DNA of 64,000 nucleotides from Mycoemilia scoparia (Eukaryota; Kickxellomycota; Kickxellomycetes; Kickxellales; Kickxellaceae). Positions 10,526 to 21,455 of this stretch are shown piece by piece. Position 1 is the first letter of the stretch; each line of letters starts with the position of its first letter. The notes beneath the pieces were generated by a model. It searched no databases, was not told the DNA's origin, and worked only from the letters and a program-made list of their open reading frames with translations. The DNA lies in contig JANBPU010000042.1 in the NCBI GenBank assembly GCA_027575805.1, forward strand, positions 39,922 to 103,921, given 5' to 3'. The translations under genes were made by a program, and so were the position numbers.

Positions 10526-13269
10526 TTAGATTTCCATGGCATCTGAGTCATGAACATCTGCGCCCACTTCACCAGAATGGGCTACCCAGGCGGGAGTGCT
10601 TTTCCATAACTCTGTATTCCACTTGGGGAACACCCTCTTGTAAAGGTTCATGCACACAGTATCCATTTGTTTGAGTTGACCGTCGAAAATACACTTCATG
10701 TAGCCGTGCGTACCCAAACTTTCTGAAATGTGGCCAATGCGGCCGCACTTTGTAGAAATCTGGACAGGCTTGAACCATGCAATATCTTCGGGATTGAAAA
10801 ACATATACCGAATGACGGCACTCTTCTTGTTGATTTTGTAGGGAATGCCGGTAAGAATGATACGCTTGGCAAGGATGCGAAGAGGATTGATATCCAGGGT
10901 TGATCCGGTACCAACAAGGACAGGGTTTTTACCTGGCTCAACGTTAGGTAGGAACAAGGTCACCGGTGTTCTTCCGAATTGGATTGGTGCATAGACGGTA
11001 CCAACGCTTATACGACCAGGCTGCAAAAAGCGTTCAAACTTGTGCACATTATTTGTTCCTGGTCCGCCACGGGTGTTCTGAGAATATAGCGGATGAACCA
11101 AGTAGCGACGGAATCCATATTGCATAATCAATGGTTCTTTTGACTTGACTGGCGCGGTGTATTCAGAATTGCGCTGCACAGTGAAGTTGAGGACAGACAT
11201 CTGATGTTCATACTGTAAAAGCCCAAAGGCGGTAATTAGGCGCTCAGGCCTGTGTTCCTTTGCAACTGCTGAGGTAACATCCTTTAGTATGATTCTTATC
11301 CGAGCGCCTGGCTTAACTGTGGCATTCCTGGCGAGCTGCAGTGCCTTTGACTGCGATTTTTTAAAGTTTTCAAACTGGAATATACGGGCATAATCCAAGG
11401 GGAGGTTTTCGTAAGGATCCCAGGGAGACGTTCTAAAGCTCTGTAGGCCACGGTAGCGTGCAAATCTGACTCTTGCTGGCTGGTCAAGAGGTGTGTCGAC
11501 CTCATCGGGGAACTCCATGTCATTCTTTGTGTCCTTCTGCTTCTGCAAGTAGTCATCAAGATTCGTCTGGTCTTCCTTGGCACTTGGGAGATCATAAGCC
11601 TCCAAGTCATCTTCATTCTTAGATATCTCATGCTGATCGGGCCCAGCATCTGATCCCTTTTCGATAGGGTTCCCATTGCCATCAAGCTCAATCTCTTCGT
11701 ATTCTTCTCCACTGACGTCTTCATAGTTGTCTTCGTCCATATCATCGCTCTCGTAGTCTGAGCCATTTTCTGACCCAGAATCAATGATCCAGTTGGCCTG
11801 GTATGCAGATGTACCCTTTGGAACCTGTTTAAGATTCTTTCTTCTTTCAGCTGCCTCTCTGGCTTCATGCTCCTTGAGTTTAGCTAATGAAAACAGACAT
11901 GTTTATACGGCTGTTAGTTCCCATTAATAATGTTGACAGAAAAGAAAGTTATATAAGACCTGTGCTTACATTCCCACTCTGCCATCTCGTGCTCCTCTGG
12001 CCATGTTTGCTCATTGGCCATTACATCTGGCTCTTTGAAAGCGACAAGGGAGTCCTGAAGATCAGGATCGGGTGTATCGAGAACTTGCACAGAATCCTCC
12101 GTATCCATTTCATCTCCTTTGGCAATATCTGATGCCATGGGGACAGACTCGATTCTGTCTATCTGAAAATCTCCATAATTTGGAATGTGAATCAATCTGT
12201 TCGCTGACAATGGCATGCCACGTAGGTATCCGGTGAGTGCCAGCTGGCCAATATCCTATTATGGAAAGATACCAAGGTTGCATTATCACTGTCCTTGATT
12301 ATATGGATACAGACTATGCAAAAATCATGACATAGAATGGTGACAAGGGAATCTATACTTACTGGGTTATCGGCGCCTGGAGTAAACTCAAGCTCGTCAG
12401 CAACAAGGTAGGGGCGCTGGTCTCTCCACGCTATGGACTTTGGAATTTGGGATGTGACTATCCTTATGATATTGAGGGCTTCTTGTGGTGTATCAGCAAC
12501 AAGCAATTTGTCCTGATCTGGGAAGAAATACTGAATAAAGCTCTGTAGCGACTTGCGCGTAGCACTCTGCTTTTTGGGAGGAATGGCCTCAAGGTGCTGA
12601 ATGACAGTAAGGATTGAGGGGAGGCCCTGATTCTGAATTGAGGTGAGACACAGCTCTCCAAAAGAATCAACCTCGGTGTTGGCAGAAATACCAAAAACAA
12701 TGTAGTCGGCAACCTTCGCGGCATCAAGAATATCGATCAGGTTGCGCTCAACTTCCATGACGCGCAATGTCTGATTGAATCGGGAAACATCAAGGGTCTG
12801 GATCTTCTTGCCATATTCAAATGGCTGCTCAACGCTTTCAAACATGTTACGAGAAATGTCTGCTGTTGAAACGTCGCTACACAATGGAATTACAGCTACA
12901 ATCTTTGGTGCACGGTAGCGACCAGTAAACAAACGGGTGGTCATGGCAAGCTGCTCCCTTTTCTTTTTCTGCTCAAGCTTGGCCTGATTCCTGCGATCTG
13001 CTTTGGTATGCTTACGCTGCACCTTCCCTTTTATGGCAACCCTTTGCACCTTGCCTTAAAATGTGGAATTATCATAAAGAAAAATAATGTCAGATATGAA
13101 TATTCATCTTGATTGTAATGCTGCAGCGTAGCAGTCTGATTTTCTTATATATTAAGCAAGTACCTTTAGCTTTGTCTCGAAGTACATTTTTAGTGGCGTG
13201 TTTTCTTTTGAAGGGCTTGTTGGTCTGCTTTAGGGTAGACCTGTGGTGAAATGGTTTTTCATTAACCAT
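10526..13269 (-). CDS. TSR1: 40S ribosome biogenesis factor Tsr1
   Basis: Tsr1 is a GTPase-like but inactive member of the Bms1/Tsr1 family that binds late pre-40S particles. Four minus-strand exons (13164-13269, 12363-13054, 11970-12255, 10526-11883) give 813 residues, the usual family length. The N-terminus is basic (HHRSTLKQTNKPFKRKHATK). The pseudo-GTPase part follows, with the conserved DILDAAKVADYIVFGIS. An acidic linker lies around residues 390-480. The C-terminal AARP2CN/DUF663-type region has YRGLQSFRTSPWDPYENLP and the ending block FFNPEDIAWFKPVQISTKCG. The start at 13269 is the only ATG ahead of the basic region. It is divergent from KRR1, 235 bp away. Confidence 0.96.
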
Positions 13270-13504
13270 TTTAGAGGAAATGTTTCAATAGAAGGTGAAG
13301 AATACAACCGGGAAAACAGGCTGAAGGAAATTGGTTCTAGAGCTGGTGCTCTTTGAACAAACAAAAAAATTTGAAAATGCTGGTTGATCAGGGTGGCTGG
13401 CTGATTACTACTTAGATCAGCAAATCGCCTTTGTGCTGTAAAATAAATTCTTTGTTAGTTCAAATTTTAACGCCTGTTTATTTCTTCCACAGACCAAATT
13501 CAAA
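13270..13504. promoter_or_regulatory. Divergent promoter shared by TSR1 and KRR1
   Basis: The two start codons are 235 bp apart on opposite strands, and both genes act in 40S assembly. The region contains AAAAAAATTTGAAAATG near 13365, which resembles the AAAATTTT-type rRNA-processing element known from yeasts. The motif resemblance is weak and AT-rich DNA produces it often, so only the shared position is firm. Confidence 0.4.
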
Positions 13505-14929
13505 ATGCCCAAAGGTAATAAGCTAGCTAATTGCCTATATACTAAGAACAAACACTATTGATTTTTAACCAACATATTGATTTACTTAAAACATAGAACC
13601 AGAAAAGACAAAAGAAGACATCCAAGAAACTGCTGACACGGAAGGTAAGAGTCCACAAGGTCATCAAATATCCTGCTTTTTATATATGTTTTGCTTTAAA
13701 TTCAAATATTTATGAATATGTATATTTGGCCACTACAGAGGAGTCTACGGAGATCAAGCATGACTATAAAGTTCCTGAATGGAAGCAAGGGGACATGCCT
13801 CACCCTCTACTAGAAGAATCAAGCTTTGCTACATTGTTCCCCAAATACAGAGAAAACTATCTTCGGGAAGTGTGGCCCCATGTAACTTCAGTGTTGGAAA
13901 AGAGTGTAAGTGTGTTAGCAATCATGAAAATCTCGCACGCCACAGACGTGCAAGTAACCAAAATGCTGACCAATATACATCATATTTTAGGGAATTGCAT
14001 GCGTACTTGATCTTGTCGAGGGTAGTATGACTGTAAAAACCACAAGAAAGACGTGGGATCCATATGTTATTATTCGTGCCAGAGACTTGATAAAGCTGCT
14101 AGCTCGTAGTGTTCCATTCCCACAAGCGGTCAAAATTCTACAGGATAACATGTTTTGCGAAGTTATAAAAATTGGTAATATTGTAAGAAACAAGGAGAGA
14201 TTTATAAAGCGTCGTCAGCGCTTGATCGGCCCCAATGGTAATACACTGAAAGCCATAGAACTCCTTACTGAATGTTACCTGATGGTTCAAGGATCAACCG
14301 TAGCGGCCATGGGCCCACAGAAAGGAATTAAAGAAGTCCGGAGGATCGTTGAAGATTGCTTAAACAATATCCACCCTGTTTACCATATCAAGGAATTGAT
14401 GATTAAGCGTGAGCTTGCTAAAGACCCCAAACTTTGCCATGAGTCATGGGATAGGTTCCTCCCTCAATTCAAAAAGCGCAATGTTAAGTCCAAGAAGCCT
14501 TCTGGCAAGGACACTAAGGCCAAGAAGAAGGAGTACTCACCATTCCCACCTGCACCTCAACCATCTAAGATTGATCTCCAGCTTGAGTCAGGTGAATATT
14601 TCTTGAGCAAGGAAGCCAAGCATGCCCGCGACCAAGATAAGAAACGCAAGGCACAAATTGACCATCAGATAAAGAAGGAAATGGAGAGAGAAAAGGAGTT
14701 CGTTGCACCCAAAGAGCCAAAAGCAGAAAAGGGGGGAAAGAGAGCATGGGATCAGCAGAATGACGTTGATTCTGAGAAAGAGAAGATTGAGGCACTAAAG
14801 GAAAAGTTCCGACAAAGGGCCAAGGAAAGCAAGGAAAAAGAATCCAAAAAGAAAAAAGATAAAAGTCAAGACACAGTAGACAAATACATTGAAAAGCCCA
14901 AGAAAAAGAAGCGCAAGACAGTTTCATAA
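13505..14929 (+). CDS. KRR1: SSU processome component Krr1 (KH domain)
   Basis: Krr1 is a nucleolar KH-domain protein needed for early 18S rRNA processing. Four exons (13505-13514, 13597-13644, 13739-13905, 13991-14929) join in frame to 387 residues. The first exon is ten bases (MPK plus one base). Conserved blocks are [53 protein letters not shown], then the KH segment [20 protein letters not shown] and [17 protein letters not shown], followed by [16 protein letters not shown]. The last third is lysine and glutamate-rich, highly charged and probably a coiled or disordered nucleolar tail ending [11 protein letters not shown]. The KH fold distinguishes it from the paralogous Pno1/Dim2, because the lysine-rich tail is a Krr1 feature. 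Confidence 0.96.
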
Positions 14930-15024
14930 ATGGGCGGCTTCCGCCACTTCGTTTACAGTTAAGATTTTGCACCTTCATAGCAATGTTTGAAATTATGATG
15001 AATTAGTGTATCAGAAAAATTCCG

Positions 15025-16204
15025 CTAAAAATCAGTAGTCTGACAATATAAAAATGTTAAAATGCCAAAAGATGCTGCGCCGACCAGGTAACAGGAAATT
15101 GAAATTACTATAAATCACGAAATTTGCTGTCATTAGTTATCGCTCAAGACAACAGGCATGGTGACATATATAAACTAATCCAGCTACCTTTTTTTGTTTG
15201 CTGCATATCGGACAACAAAGTTGGGTCGGGGAACCCCATCATATTACATAGTATGTGAGAGGCAATGCACCCATACATGAGACCCGACTTTACAAAAAGG
15301 AGGGCAGCAAACCACCCGAAAAGCGTGGTATAGAATGTTTGAAATGCTAAAATATACACAAAGTCAGACGACAACGCTTTGAACTATATACACACATGCA
15401 CGCAAAATAAATATACTAACCTAGTATTAATAGAGATGACTTGACGGAGCCCGACTCTTTGAGATTATAGATAAAGTGGTGAGCGTGGGCTATGCTAAAA
15501 ATCGCTGGTGAAAGCAATATGATGGACTTGGTGCTGAAACCTGCAGCGATCCACAACGGAACTACACAAGCTCTAAATACAATCTCTTCCGTTATTGGCC
15601 CGACGATATAGTTCCTAAAACAGATGATATCCGTCCATAGTTTATCCGTAGAGCTGAACATTTGATCATAAGTCAAGCTGCCGTCAAAGTATTCTGCGAC
15701 AAGTGGCCCAAGGAAGAGGACTAAAGTCAAACCAACCCCAACAAGGCAAGATTTTATAATATCTAAAGGCGAAGCAAGAATCCCCATCTTTCCCAGGATT
15801 TGGAGCACTCCAATCTATAGTCATAACAAAGAGGAAATATTGTAGCTACCATTCATTTAGCTGTTTCCGGGCTAAATGGCAAATATACAAAGAAATTCAT
15901 TACTTACACTCTGGCCATAGCTAACAAATATCATTGATGCACTCAGAATGACACTCAGAGTGGTTGAAATAACAACGCTATTTATCCGCATTCGTACTAC
16001 TAACGGGTGGTCCCGATCTGTAAATGGGTTTGGAAGATTGAAAATGCTTGGTCCACTCTCTCTATAGGATGCTGTCTCTCCTTCTCGATCTGAAGACTTT
16101 GATCTTGTCAATGGAAAGCAACAAGCGTACAAATATATCATCCCAACATACAACATCCCCTCCACTACACTGACCCCTACAGCAAGAGATGAAGAAATAC
16201 TCAT
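15025..16204 (-). CDS. RCE1: CAAX prenyl protease 2 (Rce1)
   Basis: This ER membrane glutamate protease removes the last three residues of prenylated CAAX proteins before Ste14 acts. Four minus-strand exons (15908-16204, 15421-15814, 15188-15346, 15025-15107) give 310 residues with matching phases. Catalytic motifs are all present: the EExxxR motif in YIVGPITEEIVFRACVVPL, the histidine of IFSIAHAHHFIYN, and the third block GLMYGCIASHILCNMMGFP. Several hydrophobic segments flank them, including an N-terminal one (about residues 5-30) and LVGVGLTLVLFLGPL. The final short exon adds a last membrane segment and stops at TAG. RCE1 and STE14 lie about 9 kb apart on opposite strands. Confidence 0.95.
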
Positions 16205-16360
16205 TTCAAGTTCTATGATGGAGATAAAGGCATACCAATGTTAATTGTATAGACAAGATCCCAATCAGGAAAAAATACATTTAAAGATCCATATCTTGTT
16301 TTATCGATTTATTATGGGCAGATTCGTATAGCAACCAAAAATTTCTTTTCGCCTAGCAAG

Positions 16361-16440
16361 TTTATTTAATTTGGTAAACACAAATTTAGTGTATGTGGCA
16401 TACAGCTACCTCCATAGGAGAAATAAAATGCTTAATCATC
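16361..16440 (+). mobile_element. Short retroposon-like insertion 3
   Basis: An 80-bp insertion between perfect 19-bp direct repeats TTTCTTTTCGCCTAGCAAG (16342-16360 and 16441-16459). It contains AATTTGGTAAACACAAATTT at the 5' side and ends in AATAAAATGCTTAATCATC. This is the best-preserved copy. Confidence 0.88.
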
Positions 16441-16789
16441 TTTCTTTTCGCCTAGCAAGCCTTGCGGTTATTTAGATAAATGCAATGATAGTCTCATAAA
16501 ATAAATATTCCTTCTGGTTACTTCTGTTGTAATTTCTGTGTAACATTGGCAGATTCCTTGTTTTTGTCTTAAGGCAAAGTGAACAATAACCATAAATCGG
16601 AACCCAAAGCATTGAAACTACACCCACATCCGTCATAATGGTAGTGATGTAGCATATAATAGCGGAAGCTTTAGAGAAATGCTGTATAAATTATCTATCA
16701 TTATTATGTATTATTGATAAAATGATTGTCCTCGCTCTGGCCTTCAGGAACTACTAAAAACTAGACTTGCTCTCTCTCTCTCTATCTAT

Positions 16790-16898
16790 ATATCTGGGTA
16801 ATAGTTTTTGAAGGGTGAAAGTTCACTAGTACAACTGGACATCCATTTGACTGTGATTCCCCTATAAATATTCACCCTTCAAAAATTATTGCTCATTT
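16790..16898. repeat. MITE copy 6
   Basis: Left arm GGGTAATAGTTTTTGAAGGG, right arm CTTCAAAAATTATTGCTCAT. The interior module is GTTCACTAGTACAACTGGAC. It lies in the 1.26-kb gap between the RCE1 and transporter start codons. A (TC)n run precedes it, and the rest of that gap (16205-17463) shows no other feature apart from the retroposon at 16361. Confidence 0.88.
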
Positions 16899-17463
16899 GT
16901 CTGCTTTTGAAATTTCGAGACAGTTTAGCTGTATTTTTATAATTGAATAATAAGCAGTACCACTAACACAACAGAGGCTTGAAATCTACCACACAGACTA
17001 TGAATAATGGACATGCTACAATACAAGCCACCTTTCCCTCCCTCAAATTATGTCCAAAAGACAGTGGATTAAAAAGACAACTAAAAATCAGTATGAACGC
17101 CAGTCAATTAATGGAATGCACATAACCAACAAATTTTACACACATTACATTTCCATCCACACTCTTGCCTTCTTTTACTTCGTTACCAGCATTTGCAATA
17201 TTAGTTTATCACACATTAATCGTCTTTTCGGATAAAGCAACCCATCAGTACTGAATCTTTCATCTTAAAACTTGTTCCCCACAGCTAATAAAGCCACAAG
17301 GCAACCATTCAGGTAAATATGCACTATAAACATCGGGTCGATGCAGACATGTTGCATCATGATTATATAACCAGTCACTCGAAACATCCTAACTGAGCTT
17401 CTTTCGTGTGCCACTGTGATCACTCATTTATGCATCAGGCAAGCTTCCTCCTCAACATCACCA

Positions 17464-18903
17464 ATGGCCAGCGAAGAACTGATTCTGAAAAGAACCTCGA
17501 TCAACAGTGTCGATACCAGCAAATCCGGAGAAAGCCAGCCGCTGTCGACAACGCAAACAGCCCCACACCCCAGCAAGCGGACAGGGACTTGGATGGGAGC
17601 ATCGCTCAACATAATATGCGTCTCAGTCGGTACAGGAGTGCTTAACCTGCCCTCGGTCATTAATCGGTCTGGCTGGAGTGGACTAGGAATCATGGTTCTT
17701 ATGGCCATTATTGGCGTATACGTTGGCAACATATTTGTGCAGACGATGTATATCAAGCCCGGGAAGCGCCTCGAAAGCTTTGCATTTGTGACCCAAGAAG
17801 CGTTTGGACGAAAGGGCTTTTGGTTTTCGACGGCCATCACCGTGGTCTACTGTCTGGGAACGGTGTGCACCTGGATCATTATAACTGGGACACAAACAAC
17901 CCACCTGCTCGGAGAAGCACACAAGCACCTTGACCAAAGAGCAAGCATGGCCATTGTTGCCGTGTGTATGTGGATTCCATACGTTTCCTTGAAAGAGATC
18001 AGAGAGATAACAATTTCATCGTAAGCCCAGCTTCATTGTAGCTTTAAATTACTGCAGTGCATATTAGAATATGTGCTTCTACCGGCCTATTAACTTCTTG
18101 AATTACTGTATGTGCCCATATGCCCATACGGGCCTTTTTGCCTGCATAGCGTGTTTGGTGTATTAACTGCTCTAGCAACAGCCATTATAGTCGTATGTGC
18201 CTCGTTTGCAAATAGAGATTCGTCTGCAGCCCACACCGGGGTTGCTGTTGGCGGACTCCCTACTGCCTTGGCGTCAATTTCCTTCATGTATGCTGGCGCA
18301 GTCGTGTATCCCCACATAGAGGGAAATATGAAGCATCCAAAGCAGTGGTGCGTCACCCTTGGGCTCAGCAACTTTGTAGTGTGTACAATATTCTGTCTTG
18401 TCAGCGGCGTGGGCTACTGGGCTTTTGGCAGCCACACTGTGTCTCCAGTCGTCGACAACCTCCCGCACACGACGGCTGTGAATGCAGGGATAGTGCTTAT
18501 AATCCTCCATGTCATCTTTGCAGCCCCGCTAATGCTGGTGTCTGCAACGCTCGAGATTGAGATGGCGCTGGGCATAACAAAGGAAAAGATGGGGACCGTC
18601 CGTGAAATGGCATGGCGTCTTGTGATAAGAACGCTGGCCATTTCTGGGCTCTTGGGAATATCAATCGCAATACCCTACTTTGGCGAAACGCTAGACCTAA
18701 TCAGCTCCATCTCAACGACTGTGGTTTTCTTTTTGGTCCCAGTGGCATGCCATATAAAACTTCTTGGCTGGCGCAACGCAGGGCTGACCAAGCTAGTGGC
18801 GTGCGGAGCAATTTTTCTGCTTGGAATAGTGGCCTGTGGTCTGGGGACATTTAATGCAGTAAAGGCGCTCGTGGCCTCAGTCCGCAATGGCAGCAAGGGC
18901 TAG
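17464..18903 (+). CDS. Vacuolar-type amino-acid transporter (AVT/SLC32-36 family)
   Basis: Two exons (17464-18020 and 18150-18903) encode 436 residues. The protein begins with a polar 40-residue tail and then shows the AAAP-family opening TWMGASLNIICVSVGTGVLN, where the GTG in the first helix is characteristic. About ten further hydrophobic segments follow, for example FSTAITVVYCLGTVCTWIII, the block GGLPTALASISFMYAGAVVY, and the block LPHTTAVNAGIVLIILHVIF. These carriers move neutral or basic amino acids across the vacuolar membrane by proton exchange. The substrate cannot be read from sequence, so I give no Avt number. ATG 17464 is preferred over an upstream GTG in the same frame. The coding DNA is more GC-rich than neighbouring regions. 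Confidence 0.92.
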
Positions 18904-19134
18904 GAAGCTGCTATTCGTGTATTACTGAGAATGCGCGATGCCAATGAAAGCGTGGGCAAACAGCCGAACGGTGGGCCTTACCTAAACATGATCTTCCAAA
19001 AGACCAGGACACAAGATGCCAAGAATGTTCATGCACAGAAAATCAAACCAGTTGATGGCTGTATTGTGAAAGATCAAGACCAAGACAGTGCCGGCCATAT
19101 GGTATCAGGCCCATTAGAGGCCGACTTAAGGGCT

Positions 19135-19492
19135 TCAGTCTCCACCTGGGCGTAGACAAGCCATTACATCTACAGAGTGCATCCTGAACAAAAAGTCGAG
19201 CAGAAGTTTGAATAAAAATGCTGTGGATGCATGCACAGAGAAGAAAATCAAAAGGAGCATTTCCTCTTTTGGAAATCTGAGGTTCTTGGAAGCGGCGTTG
19301 GTAGCACACCCATCATACAGTATGCGTTGGAAAAGGCACATTGATTGAAAATCAGGTTTAACAATAATGGCTGAGAATGGATGTTTGAAAGCGCCCAAAC
19401 TTGCCCTCATTTTTCTGATGCCTAAATTAAAACAATTATTATGAGTGTATACACAAACAATCCACAATAGTAGCGGCAGCAGCAATGATGGC
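19135..19492 (-). CDS. Possible unidentified membrane protein, 5' end unresolved
   Basis: On the minus strand, 19459-19492 (IIAAAATIVD) splices with a GTTTGT donor and a TTTAG acceptor to 19135-19421 in frame. That continues through RKMRASLGAFKHPFSAIIV to a hydrophobic stretch, LLLIFFSVHASTAFLFKLLL, and a stop. A plausible ATG (19543) is separated by only 33 bp of intron, shorter than any other intron here, so the start is not settled. I recognise no family. It could also be a non-coding open frame. The rest of 18904-19639 shows nothing else convincing. Confidence 0.28.
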
Positions 19493-19639
19493 CTGAAATG
19501 ATATTTAAGCTGTTGAGGAGCAAACCGCCTCATAGGAACCCATTTCTTTTTACTTCTGCCCTGCTGTACTATTTTTTGCCTCCTTTAAATATAATAATAT
19601 CTGGAAATTTTCTTGCCACGCAGACTCCTTTTACACGCC

Positions 19640-20118
19640 ATGATATCCAGCGAGATTTCTTCGACACCAACTGCCCACTCACAACTATACCCCATGTTTG
19701 CCTCGCGGAGGAACCTGCGCAGCAGCAGAGTGACCGACCGCTACCAGGACAAGGTACTTGTGGATGATGTTGCTGGAGAGAGACTGCCACCACACATCCC
19801 AAAGGACCAGGTAAGTAAAAGCTCTGGCATCCGGCCTGCGAGCACACACATAACCTTCATATATCGGCTTTTCATCTGGAGATTGCCTTCGCCCGCATGC
19901 AAGCCCGCTGACTCACTCACAAGATTCTCGACACGCCAATATAGATAATCCTCGCTTCGGATCTGCCCACACCTGTTCGCATAGTCAGGGTTGATGTTGA
20001 GGGCGCCGGCAGCATCACCCCGCCAGGATTAGCTTGGTCTTCCAAGGGCGAGACGCTTGTCCTGGCGGTCGACAGCAGCGGGATGATAAAGATGGCAACT
20101 ATCTGGGCACGCGGCTAA
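19640..20118 (+). CDS. Small unidentified protein, two exons
   Basis: Exons 19640-19810 and 19945-20118 join in phase 0 with a strong GTAAGT donor and ATATAG acceptor and give 114 residues. The N-terminal exon is polar and basic (FASRRNLRSSRVTDRYQDKV, then VDDVAGERLPPHIPKDQ). The second exon has a beta-rich pattern (ASDLPTPVRIVRVDVEG, then GETLVLAVDSSGMIKM) that resembles a single WD-like or small beta-fold repeat. There is no signal peptide or membrane segment. I cannot name a family. Coding is supported by phase agreement, GC-rich third positions and lack of stops across both exons. Confidence 0.5.
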
Positions 20119-21084
20119 CTACTGACTAGCAAGAAGGCATTCGCAATTCTTGATAGCCAAAGGCTAATTGAGGCGCTCCAACATCAGACAAGCTACCACA
20201 ATCACGCATACACCGATATCAGCACGACCATGACAACAATATACATGCTTTATATGCATGGATGACCGCTGCTAGCTCTGAAAGCTAGCCATGCATACAC
20301 GCATACATGCTCGCCCCACCTAATCGCACCCTGGAAAAGGCCTCCCGCCAGCAAACACCGCCCCACTCACTGTATTGTTTATACATATCCTACTCACACT
20401 TTATCTCACCTGTACTGTGTATTTGCACTTTTTACTTCCCAATATCATAGCATTTATTGGGAACTCAACCATATTGCTTTTTGTCCAATATACTCACCTT
20501 AGCATAATATCACTGCCAACGCACTATGGCAATCACTATTTGCACTGTGTCTATCGCCCAGTATACTGTTATTTTGCAAAGTCTGCTACTATCTGGTGGC
20601 TGGGCGCTCTCACAGCACTGCCCACTCTGAGTAAGCCTTGCTGCACATTTATATGCCGAAAACGCCCTTTTTATTGTTTTTGAGGTCCGTGTTTCGATTG
20701 TCTATGTATCTTTTCTGCCAAGAGATCACTGCACCGCCATCATCTCCCTTGCTCTTTCAGCAGTACCAAAGCGTCGACTGTGCTCAGTCCTATGCCCTTT
20801 CTCTCAGAATTGATCGACATAAAGCTGGAAACTATCTTCTGTTGCTGATGCTGTCTACACGCTCCGTGCGGCTAGGGCTTTGGTACCCAATGCACCACTT
20901 TGACAGCTATGTCCAAAACGCATCCGACGCCTGTTCTCTATGGTGTACCCACACCCTGATGCTCCTTCCAAAAAAGCAATCTTCCATTAGTGTGCGCCCA
21001 GAGATTTGAATTTCAGAAAACCCATATCATGTGCTCTTTCGCAGATCTTCAATGCCAATTCTTGTTCAAATTGCTACATCTCCT
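20119..21084. other. Intergenic region, no gene seen
   Basis: Open frames here are short and have no splice partners. Around 20230-20310 there are several short palindromes (GCTAGCTCTGAAAGCTAGC and repeats of CATGCATACA). The stretch after the MITE (21199-21455) is the 3' flank of the bZIP gene. Confidence 0.4.
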
Positions 21085-21198
21085 TATGGATCATAATTTC
21101 TGAAGGGTGAATATGCTTGATAATCAACTGTGATTTCTCCTATAATCATTGGTGGCCACCAAAAGATGATACCCTTCAAAAATAACTACCAGTCATAT
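21085..21198. repeat. MITE copy 7
   Basis: Left end TATGGATCATAATTTCTGAA, right end AAAATAACTACCAGTCATAT. In this copy the interior module order differs: CAACTGTGATTTCTCCTATA comes before TTGGTGGCCACCAAAAGATG. Confidence 0.9.
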
Positions 21199-21455
21199 GG
21201 AGATTGTATCCTAATGAAACTAAACCACCATTGTGCCATCCCAGATAATTTCCAACATTGCACAGTATTTTCTTGAATATTTGAATATGTTTGTGTATTA
21301 GAAACATGAGTGTTTTTAACAAAGTTGCTGCTATATATCTTTTTATTACTTTCTACACCGCCATACACACAAATTACTTGTTCTATGCGTTTTCATCCTT
21401 ATATTGATTTCTGCGCAAAAGCAATATATAATATACGCTTGGTGCTTGTCTAATT

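Noticed and set aside
20375..21009. Two overlapping plus-strand open frames of 100-120 codons
   Set aside because: Composition is phenylalanine, cysteine and tyrosine-rich as in translated AT-rich DNA. They overlap in different frames, without splice partners or recognisable motifs.
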